Origin: Phycisphaeraceae bacterium
GTDB taxonomy: Bacteria; Planctomycetota; Phycisphaerae; Phycisphaerales; UBA1924
Assembly (NCBI GenBank): GCA_019636565.1
Contig: JAHBXG010000013.1
Coordinates: 1 to 64,000 of the forward strand
DNA: 64,000 bases
Reading direction: 5' to 3'
The notes below the pieces were generated by a model, which did not search any database, was not told where the DNA came from, and was given only the letters and a program-made list of their open reading frames with translations. How positions within the stretch are numbered: the first letter of the stretch is position 1; the number at the start of each line of letters is the position of its first letter. A program made the position numbers and the translations under genes. Below, in pieces: positions 57,499 through 64,000 of this stretch.

Positions 57499-58575
57499 TC
57501 ACTTTCCGCCCCACACCGTCAACGCCACATTCACCGCATTGAACATCGCGTGCATCACGATCGGCACCGAGAGTTTGCCCGTCCGTTGCATCGCGATTCC
57601 AAGCGCCAGCCCAAGTACAAACAGTACCGGCAGCACCGTCGAGAGTGTCTCGGTCGGAACCGCCCCGATGTGTGCCGCGGCAAACAGCCCGGCAGTCATC
57701 AGCACGCCCAGCCACGCGCGATTGAACGCTCGAACCAGCGCCGTCTGGAGAAAATACCGGTAGATGAGTTCTTCAACGATCGGCGTGATTAGTATCGCTG
57801 ATGCCGCCTGCGTCCACGCCCACGGATCGTTCTTGCTGTCGGAGATGGTCTGGAGCGTGTTGTGTCCAATCGTCGGCGGGCTGGCTTGTTTGAACGCCTT
57901 GTAGATCTCAAGCGCGATGAGCCCAGTCGCATTCACAACAGGCAGCACGATGACAATCGCGAGCAGGCCCACGCCGAGGTCCTTCCACGAAGGGTGCTTC
58001 AGTCCGCCGGTCGCTAGCGCGAGCATCGCAAATCCCGCCACCAGACCCGCTGCGCCCTGTCCGAGCATGGCGATCGCATTGCCCTTGGTGCTTCCCGCCG
58101 TCACCCCGCCAAGCCAACTCGCGTTGAGTCGGATCTGCGCATTGATCGCTTCGGCGCCAAGGCCCATCGCGAGATAGATCACGATCGCCGCGAAGAGGAA
58201 CGCCCACCACGGCCGGTCCGCGCCGCCCTCAGCGCCTTTTCCCAGCGACGACGGCTTGATGACATTCCCGAACCACAGGCACACGACCACCGCAGCGCCC
58301 AACCCGATCTGCAGCCACACCCACTGCGTCGAAGTGACGCGGGGAGGATCGACGCTCGGCTTGGTGACCTCGGGAGCGCGGGCCTTGGGTGTCGGCACCT
58401 GCTGGGCCGCGAGAACCGGCCCATGCAGCGCAACTTCCGATACGTTTGTGAGCGGCGGAGCGCCTTCCGCCACCCCCGCCCCAAGCCCTGCAAGAATCAC
58501 GCCGAAGAACAGGATCAGCAGCGGCCACCGGGAGATTTGCTTGCCCAGCGTGCTTACCGAAATCGTGGAACACAA
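57499..58575 (-). CDS. CPBP-family intramembrane glutamic/metallo-endopeptidase
   Basis: 358 residues from a TTG at 58575; upstream in-frame starts would overlap trpC further. An N-terminal helix (15-35), a proline-rich linker, then about seven membrane helices with the CPBP/Rce1 motifs: E-E-x3-R at 268-273 in EELIYRYFLQ, F-x-A-A-H at ~298-302 and H-x3-N at 342-346 in MHAMFNAVN. CPBP proteins process CAAX-like or bacteriocin-related substrates. The start is uncertain; the TTG lacks a clear RBS and lies inside trpC's first codons (divergent 26-base overlap). Confidence 0.87.
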   Translation of the reverse strand: MCSTISVSTLGKQISRWPLLILFFGVILAGLGAGVAEGAPPLTNVSEVALHGPVLAAQQVPTPKARAPEVTKPSVDPPRVTSTQWVWLQIGLGAAVVVCLWFGNVIKPSSLGKGAEGGADRPWWAFLFAAIVIYLAMGLGAEAINAQIRLNASWLGGVTAGSTKGNAIAMLGQGAAGLVAGFAMLALATGGLKHPSWKDLGVGLLAIVIVLPVVNATGLIALEIYKAFKQASPPTIGHNTLQTISDSKNDPWAWTQAASAILITPIVEELIYRYFLQTALVRAFNRAWLGVLMTAGLFAAAHIGAVPTETLSTVLPVLFVLGLALGIAMQRTGKLSVPIVMHAMFNAVNVALTVWGGK

Positions 58576-59386
58576 ACGCGTCGAACTCGCCGCGGCCAAG
58601 TCCAAAGTCCCGCTCTCCGAACTCGAGGCGATGGTCGCCCAAGAGGAGGCCCCGCGCAACTTCTTTGCCGCCGTCACCCACCGCCAGCGCAACGCCTTCG
58701 ATACCGCGATCATCGCGGAAGTGAAGCGGCAAAGCCCCAGTGCGGGGCTCATCCGGCCGGAATATGAAGGCGATTCCTTTCGCCCGGAAGTCATCGCAAG
58801 AAAGTATCACGCTTCCGGGGCTGCCGCGATCTCCTGCCTGACTGATCGCAAGTACTTCGGGGGCGACCTGTCGTTCATCCAGCGGATCAAGGCGGCGGTC
58901 CCCCTACCGGTCCTCCGCAAGGATTTCATCGTCGACCCCTACCAGTTGTGGGAGGCCCGTGCCCACGGGGCCGATGCCGTCCTGCTCATCGCCGAATGCC
59001 TCGCCGAGGGCGAAATGCTCGACCTGATGATCCTCGCCCAGCAACTGCAATTGACGGTCCTGCTTGAAGTCCACGACATGGAAAACCTGCTCCGCGTCCG
59101 CCCACATGTGGGGTTTCCGCACCGGGGCTACGGCCTTTTGGGAATCAATAACCGGAATCTGGCCACCATGGAGGTGGACCTCAACCACACCCTCCGGTTG
59201 GCCGATCTGGTCGAGGACCGGGGCATCCTGGTCAGCGAGTCGGGTATCCGAACCTCGGCGGACCTCGCGCGCTTAAGGAGTCAGGGAATCCGTATCGTGC
59301 TGGTCGGGGAACACCTCATGCGCCAACCCGACCCGGGAGCGGCCCTGTCGATTATGTTGAACCCCGAATCCGGCCCGAATCCCTGA
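58550..59386 (+). CDS. trpC: Indole-3-glycerol phosphate synthase
   Basis: 278 residues. TrpC forms indole-3-glycerol phosphate in tryptophan synthesis. Conserved: ILAEVKRQSPSAGLIRP-like block (IIAEVKRQSPS), YFGGDLSFI, RKDFIVDPYQLWEARAHGADAVLLI, GINNRNLATMEVDL and LVSESGI. The GTG at 58550 was chosen because it starts MLTEIVEHKR, the family N-terminus. No other trp gene is near. Confidence 0.96.
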   Translation: MLTEIVEHKRVELAAAKSKVPLSELEAMVAQEEAPRNFFAAVTHRQRNAFDTAIIAEVKRQSPSAGLIRPEYEGDSFRPEVIARKYHASGAAAISCLTDRKYFGGDLSFIQRIKAAVPLPVLRKDFIVDPYQLWEARAHGADAVLLIAECLAEGEMLDLMILAQQLQLTVLLEVHDMENLLRVRPHVGFPHRGYGLLGINNRNLATMEVDLNHTLRLADLVEDRGILVSESGIRTSADLARLRSQGIRIVLVGEHLMRQPDPGAALSIMLNPESGPNP

Positions 59387-59459
59387 TCCGACTACCCTAC
59401 AGCCCCAGATTTCAACGAATCGCCGCCCACCACCCGGCGCGGCATGGAGACCTTCAGAA

Positions 59460-60836
59460 ATGAAAAGCAGCGGCTCTCAACCCTTCTTCACCCGCCTCGG
59501 CGTCACCCTGCTCGTCACCCTCGCGGGTGTCGCCTACGCCCAGGAGCCTCAGGCTCCGCAAACCCAGGAAGCCACCGTCCATGCCGGCGGCGCTGCCCCG
59601 CGTCCGCAGCGCGCCGAACAGCCCCAGGCCGCCGCGAACAGCAACCAGCAACCCGAGGCGAAGGCTTTGCTCGAGAAATCCCGCGACGCCATTGCCGCCG
59701 CCAAGACGCTCGAGTTCGATCTCTTCGCCCCGCAGATCGGCCTCATGGGTGGCGATCGCAGCCCCAAGAACGTCAAGGCTCACATGGTGCTCACCCGCGC
59801 CGATACCGGCGGCTGGGTCATGCGCATGACCGGCAGCGGCACCGTCGGCAAGGACGCGACCCCAACCCCGTTCGACGTCGTGTGGGATCGTCAATCCATA
59901 ACCTGGGTCGATGAGGCAGCCAAGACGGTCTACACCCGCCCCTTCGGCCAGGCCCGGAGCTTCAAAGGGCTTCAGATGATCAACGGCCTTCGCGCCACAT
60001 GGCTTTCTGGTGATCGTCCGCTGGGCGAAGAACTCGCGCAATCGGCGATGCAGTTGGAAGGCGTGGAAGAGATCGCCGGCGTGCCCTGCGACGTCGTGCT
60101 GACCGGCACCGCGCTCGAAGGCAACGGCAGCCGCAAGAAGGTCTGGATCGCCAAGAGCGATTCGATCCCGCGCAAGCACGAGAACATCATCGACAGCAAG
60201 CTCATCAACGCCAGCACGTCGGTTGAACTCTCGAATTTGAAGATAAACGAGACGATCCCGCCCGATCGGGCGACGATCATTCCGCCCGAGGGCTACGCCA
60301 TTGACAAGAGCGAACCGGTGGTGAACAAGCCCGTCAAGCTCGACAAACTGGCCGTCCCCGACTTTGAGCTCTCGATGCCCGACGGCACCAAGGTGAGCAA
60401 GGCCTCGCTCGCCGGCAGCGTTGCGGTGATCCAGTTCTGGGGCACGTGGTCCAACCCGTCCAAGCGCAGCCACGAGGAACTCCAGCAGCTCGCCGACAGC
60501 TACAAGGACAAGGGCGTCAAGTTCTTTATCGCCTCGGTGCGTGAAAAGGACGCCGAAGGTGTTGCCGCGTACGTGAAGGACGCCAACATCGCGCTCCCGG
60601 TGCTGATCGAGGCCGACTCGCTGGCCGAGCGGCTGGACGTGCAGAGCGTGCCAACCGCCGTGGTCATCGGCGCCGACGGCGCAAACGTTCGCATCGTTTC
60701 CAACTACTTGAAGGAAGCGACGATGAAGGAAATCGGCGAGGGCATCGAGACCGCCCTGAAGGAAGCCGCCGAGAAGAAGCCCGCCGCCGAGCCTGCCGCC
60801 CCCGCTCATGGCGATATGAAGCCCGCCGACAGGTAA
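59460..60836 (+). CDS. Secreted DUF2092-redoxin protein with both active-site Cys replaced by Ser
   Basis: 458 residues. Signal peptide 1-27, a Gln/Ala/Pro-rich linker, a DUF2092/LolA-like beta domain (residues ~65-275), then a TlpA-like redoxin domain (~295-435). The active-site loop reads F-W-G-T-W-S-N-P-S (Ser331, Ser334), so the disulfide function is lost, while the cis-proline region VPTAVVIGADG is kept. It ends in a basic, proline-rich tail. The ATG at 59460 fits. It lies alone between trpC and hisS. Confidence 0.88.
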   Translation: MKSSGSQPFFTRLGVTLLVTLAGVAYAQEPQAPQTQEATVHAGGAAPRPQRAEQPQAAANSNQQPEAKALLEKSRDAIAAAKTLEFDLFAPQIGLMGGDRSPKNVKAHMVLTRADTGGWVMRMTGSGTVGKDATPTPFDVVWDRQSITWVDEAAKTVYTRPFGQARSFKGLQMINGLRATWLSGDRPLGEELAQSAMQLEGVEEIAGVPCDVVLTGTALEGNGSRKKVWIAKSDSIPRKHENIIDSKLINASTSVELSNLKINETIPPDRATIIPPEGYAIDKSEPVVNKPVKLDKLAVPDFELSMPDGTKVSKASLAGSVAVIQFWGTWSNPSKRSHEELQQLADSYKDKGVKFFIASVREKDAEGVAAYVKDANIALPVLIEADSLAERLDVQSVPTAVVIGADGANVRIVSNYLKEATMKEIGEGIETALKEAAEKKPAAEPAAPAHGDMKPADR

Positions 60837-60860
60837 GCAAACATTCCCATCCGGACTCCA

Positions 60861-60891
60861 AAGCAGCCCCGACCGGGGCTGCTTTTCTTAT
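60861..60891 (+). terminator. Terminator after the DUF2092-redoxin gene
   Basis: AGCAGCCCC-GACC-GGGGCTGCT followed by TTTTCTTATT, 25 bases beyond the stop codon. Confidence 0.92.
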
Positions 60892-60928
60892 TACCTCGCA
60901 CTCCAGCCGCCTCTCTACGCTTGACGCC

Positions 60929-62293
60929 ATGCCCGACTTTCAAGCCCCCAAGGGCACCCGAGACTTCTACCCCGCCGACGCCGCCCGTCGCCGCTTTATC
61001 ACCGAGTCGTGGCGCTCCGCCTCCATCCGGCACGGCTTTGAGGAAATCGACGGGCCCATCTTCGAGCATCTCGATCTCTACACCGTCAAGAGCGGCGAAG
61101 GGATTGTCAGCGAACTCTTTTCCTTCCAGCGCGCCGGGGGCGAGAAGGACTACGCCCTGCGCCCGGAGTTCACACCAACGCTCGCGCGCCTCTACGCTGC
61201 GCGCGCGGGCAGCCTGCCCAAGCCGACGCGCTGGTTTACCGCCGGGCCATTCTTCCGCGCTGAAAAGCCTCAGCGCGGCAGGCTTCGCGAGTTTCTCCAG
61301 TGGAACGCCGACATCCTGGGCGATGCGTCTCCGGCCGCCGACGCAGAGATCATCGCGACATGCGTCTCCCTGCTCGCTTCGCTCGGTCTGACGAGCAAGG
61401 ACGTTCGGGTCAAGGTCAATCACCGGGCCGCCCTGAGCGCGTGGCTCCAGAGCCGGGGCGTCCAGCCCGACGCACAGGCCGAACTCTTCAAACTTCTTGA
61501 TGCCAAGGGAAAGATGCCCCCCGGCGAATTCGCACAGAAGGTTTCCGCCTTCGGCTTCAGCGCCGAGCAGGCCGAAGTCTTCCAGAAGGGCCTGGTCCGC
61601 ATCACCGTTCCGGCGGGGATCGATCCGAGCAAGGAAGCCGTCGATCCGTTCAAGCCGCCCGCAATCGATCCGTCCGTCCAGGACGTTCTCGATCTGACCT
61701 ATTTCTCGGATGCGGTCATGCCGCTGGCGAAGGAATTGGTCGCGGCCGGAATCATCGACTGGATCGATTTCGATCTCAGCGTCGTGCGGGGTCTGGCGTA
61801 CTACACCGGCATGGTCTTCGAAGTGCACGAGGCAACGGGCGACGAGCGCGCGATCGCGGGGGGCGGACGCTACGACAATCTCGTGGAACTCTTCGATGGT
61901 CCGGCGACACCCGCCGTCGGCTTCGGTATGGGCGATGTGGTGCTCGGCCTCGTCCTCGAAGATCGCGGGTTGATGCCCAAGGAAATCGATCTTTTCCGGC
62001 GCATCGGCGCGACGCCGGAAGTCTTTGTGATTCCGGGTCCCGCGCCCGAGGCCGAACTGCTCGTCAAGCCGCTGCTCGCGAGACTGCGCACCGCGGGCCG
62101 CCATGCCCGCGCCTCATCCAAATCCACCCGCAACGTCGGCAAACTGCTGAAAGACGCGAATGACCAGGGTGCACGCATCGCGATGATCGTTGAAACACGA
62201 GAAACCGTCGCGCTTAAAGACCTCGCGACGGGCGAGCAGTCTCAGCCGATTCTCGTGGCCGAGGCGTTCGCGCGGCTCGGTATCGTGCTCTGA
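60929..62293 (+). CDS. hisS: Histidine-tRNA ligase
   Basis: 454 residues, class II synthetase. It starts with APKGTRDFYP, has motif 2 FRAEKPQRGRLREFLQWNADILG, the histidine-specific block VRGLAYYTGMVFEV, GGGRYDNLVELFDG, and a C-terminal anticodon-binding domain (SKSTRNVGKLLKDANDQGARIAM). An insertion of roughly 60 residues lies between the motif 2 region and the histidine-A block (residues 180-250). ATG at 60929. The gene ends 18 bases before repeat copy C. Confidence 0.97.
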   Translation: MPDFQAPKGTRDFYPADAARRRFITESWRSASIRHGFEEIDGPIFEHLDLYTVKSGEGIVSELFSFQRAGGEKDYALRPEFTPTLARLYAARAGSLPKPTRWFTAGPFFRAEKPQRGRLREFLQWNADILGDASPAADAEIIATCVSLLASLGLTSKDVRVKVNHRAALSAWLQSRGVQPDAQAELFKLLDAKGKMPPGEFAQKVSAFGFSAEQAEVFQKGLVRITVPAGIDPSKEAVDPFKPPAIDPSVQDVLDLTYFSDAVMPLAKELVAAGIIDWIDFDLSVVRGLAYYTGMVFEVHEATGDERAIAGGGRYDNLVELFDGPATPAVGFGMGDVVLGLVLEDRGLMPKEIDLFRRIGATPEVFVIPGPAPEAELLVKPLLARLRTAGRHARASSKSTRNVGKLLKDANDQGARIAMIVETRETVALKDLATGEQSQPILVAEAFARLGIVL

Positions 62294-62311
62294 AATTCTT
62301 TGGAAAGACAT

Positions 62312-62415
62312 TTACCACAGAGTCGCAGAGGCTCAGAGAAGAAGTGGATTGATCAAATCCACTTCAGCTCTTTCCAACTTGTCTTGCTCTGTGCCTCTGT
62401 GTCTCTTTGGTGAAC
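62312..62415. repeat. Palindromic interspersed repeat, copy C
   Basis: Left arm TTACCACAGAGTCGCAGAGG onward (62312-62341) and right arm ending CTCTGTGTCTCTTTGGTGA (62383-62415). The space between holds a second, nearly perfect palindrome GAAGTGGATT-GATC-AAATCCACTTC. It lies between the convergent hisS and lepB stops. Confidence 0.87.
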
Positions 62416-62420
62416 TCTCA

Positions 62421-64000
62421 TCACCAGATCCAGCGCACATTCCCAAAGTCCGGAATCGGGATCAAGCCCCACTTGCGCGAAAGCGCAGGGAAGAAGACGC
62501 AGAACGCCTTGCCCACGATCAGATCCCGCGGCACAACGCCGGCGTGATCGTCGATCAACTCCGACACCCACGGGTCCGGCTCGCCCCACAATCGCGCATC
62601 CAGGCTCGCCGGGCTGTTGTCGCCCATCATGAAAAACTCGTTCGCTTGCTGAATCGCCAGCGTCGTCGGGTGGCTGCCTCGGCAGGGCGTATCACGCCAC
62701 TGGGGCATCACGTGCTGCACCGGCTGGTAGAACAAGTCGCGATCCAGCCGCACCCGGTGCAGTTCCGCCGCTCCCGATAGATCGATCTTCACTTCCGGCC
62801 TGGTGTAGTTCGACGGCTCCGACAGCGGCACCGGGCGCACCCGGAGCGAGAGCATCTCTTCCAGCGGCTTGCCCGTTGAATACTCCACCCGCTGCGCGGG
62901 GGTCCAGTCGTACATCCCCTCGCAAACCAGTGTGCCATCAAGGAACAACTGCAGGGCCTGATCGACATGCCGGAACTCGAAATTGGTGACGCGATCCGGG
63001 CCGAGCGGTGCAACGCCGTCCTTGCTCGCCAGCGTCTTCCACGGGGCGGTAGCATCGCCCAAGGGACGCATCTCGACCGAGGCTTTCGCGCCCTCGATCC
63101 GCCCTCGGAACTCGTGCGAATTGACTGCGATCGTCGCTCCGGCGCTCCCGCCCGCTACCTTCGGGCGGACCCCGAAACTCACCCGCAGATCGCCTATGGG
63201 GAAGCGCAGCACCGGCTGGTTCTTCCTCGCGTTCAACTGCGGCGTGTCGTTGTAGTGGTTCAAGTCGGTGATCGGGCGCGACTTGGTGTCCCATTGCAGG
63301 CTCGTCGGGCCGGTCCCGTCGTACGTGTACACCGTCGTGTCGTTGACCTTCCACTTCTCGGTCGAGGGCACCCACGGAGAGGTGAACCAGCGCGAGCCAT
63401 CTCGAATCGGGTTCGCCGGCTCGTAGGTGCTGTCGAAGATCAACTGCCACGTTGCGTCCTGCTCGCGGCGCGGCTTGCGGGCGATCTTCCAGTCGGTGTT
63501 CTCCCAGCATTCTTCGGGCGTTTCCTTCCGATCGGCTTTGAATGGCCGCACGAAAACATCCCCGTCCACGATCGAGAGTTCTTCGTTCTCCAGGCCCACC
63601 AGCCGCTTGATGTAATAAACCTGCGGGTTGGTCGGGTTTCGGAAGACCACGACATCCCAGCGGGCCGGCGTGCCGTAGGGATAGTTGTACTTCAGCACGA
63701 AGATGCGATCGCCGCTGCTGGCATCTTTCGTGAAGGGCGGCAGCAACCGGTCGGTATTGGGCTCGCGCGCGTCCCTCACTTGCTGGCGAGGCTTGGCGTT
63801 CTCCATGTTGCCGTCAACGAATTCCGTCGGGCTGATCGGCCACTGATACCCCGTTTCCTTGTCGCGGATCCGCACGTGCGCCCCCAGCAGCGTCGGCGCC
63901 ATCGATCCCGTGGGGATCTGGAAGGGCTCGAGCACGATGCCGCGGAAGATCAGTGCGATCGTGAACGCGATCAGCAGCGAGATCACCGTTTCCTTGACCG
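62421..64000 (-). CDS. lepB: Signal peptidase I (5' partial at window end)
   Basis: At least 526 residues; the frame is still open at the window end (VKETVISLLIAF), so the start lies beyond base 64000. Catalytic Ser in PTGSMAPTLLG and Lys in SGDRIFVLKYNYPYG mark the S26 family; the third signature MGDNSPASLDARLWGE is near the C-terminus. The middle is enlarged by about 250 residues of beta structure (WFTSPWVPSTEKW...), a feature of planctomycete enzymes. It removes signal peptides from exported proteins, many of which occur in this window. Confidence 0.95.
   Translation of the reverse strand, partial: VKETVISLLIAFTIALIFRGIVLEPFQIPTGSMAPTLLGAHVRIRDKETGYQWPISPTEFVDGNMENAKPRQQVRDAREPNTDRLLPPFTKDASSGDRIFVLKYNYPYGTPARWDVVVFRNPTNPQVYYIKRLVGLENEELSIVDGDVFVRPFKADRKETPEECWENTDWKIARKPRREQDATWQLIFDSTYEPANPIRDGSRWFTSPWVPSTEKWKVNDTTVYTYDGTGPTSLQWDTKSRPITDLNHYNDTPQLNARKNQPVLRFPIGDLRVSFGVRPKVAGGSAGATIAVNSHEFRGRIEGAKASVEMRPLGDATAPWKTLASKDGVAPLGPDRVTNFEFRHVDQALQLFLDGTLVCEGMYDWTPAQRVEYSTGKPLEEMLSLRVRPVPLSEPSNYTRPEVKIDLSGAAELHRVRLDRDLFYQPVQHVMPQWRDTPCRGSHPTTLAIQQANEFFMMGDNSPASLDARLWGEPDPWVSELIDDHAGVVPRDLIVGKAFCVFFPALSRKWGLIPIPDFGNVRWIW

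Overview
The window looks like a chromosomal segment of a member of Planctomycetota, most likely class Phycisphaerae. The pointers are high GC, seven secreted proteins ending in a P-x-P-G / hydrophobic / R-R-R-R tail of the PEP-CTERM type, dockerin-like EF-hand tails, prepilin-type proteins with long periplasmic domains, small membrane proteins with a CGY...CPECG zinc ribbon, and pyruvate phosphate dikinase, Old Yellow Enzyme and sulfatase genes of planctomycete flavour. This is inferred from style, not from a search. I see no rRNA, tRNA, CRISPR array, insertion sequence or phage.

Layout. 1-4.7 kb: the 3' end of rpoC with a strong terminator, then a secreted sulfatase. 4.8-9.0 kb: a minus-strand four-gene run behind a clear cobalamin riboswitch (8723-8970), encoding a secreted PEP-CTERM-like protein, a beta-propeller protein with a dockerin-like tail, a prepilin-like protein and a Bfd-type [2Fe-2S] protein. 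9-22 kb: housekeeping and accessory enzymes (Old Yellow Enzyme, glycosyltransferase, coaD, a degenerate metallo-beta-lactamase fold, two paralogous thioredoxin-fold proteins, a serine hydrolase, a prolyl oligopeptidase, pirin). 23.4-28.3 kb: surface-glycan genes with unusual fusions (GT4 + KdsC-like HAD; nucleotidyltransferase + PfkB kinase in the reverse order to HldE) and a GT2. 28-34 kb: another dockerin-like propeller protein, pabB and ppdK. 35-45 kb: a zone rich in secreted PEP-CTERM-like proteins (two clusters of three), with an aldo/keto reductase, a Tat-exported PLP enzyme, a flagellin and a TPR protein between them. 45.7-53.6 kb: nuoG with a tiny membrane protein, truA, an MNT-HEPN pair, a glycosyltransferase, a large secreted unknown and a cupin. 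53.7-64 kb: GNAT, a nuclease-like unknown, trpS, a pilin-like protein, a CPBP protease, trpC, a cysteine-less redoxin, hisS and the 3' part of lepB.

The best candidate for an undescribed system is the riboswitch-controlled run at 4762-8970. A B12 sensor heads genes whose products look extracellular or envelope-bound, not biosynthetic, and the genes are joined by 4-base or near-zero junctions. I suggest a corrinoid capture or handling apparatus of the cell surface; the function is inference. A second theme is a family of about 100-150 bp palindromic repeats (three copies). One copy lies in frame inside the prepilin gene of that same run and is predicted to be translated. A third theme is thioredoxin-fold proteins that have lost both CxxC cysteines (two of three).

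Start codons are uncertain for the genes at 6010-7680, 50921-53062, 57499-58575 and 47677-48540, and both edge genes are partial.
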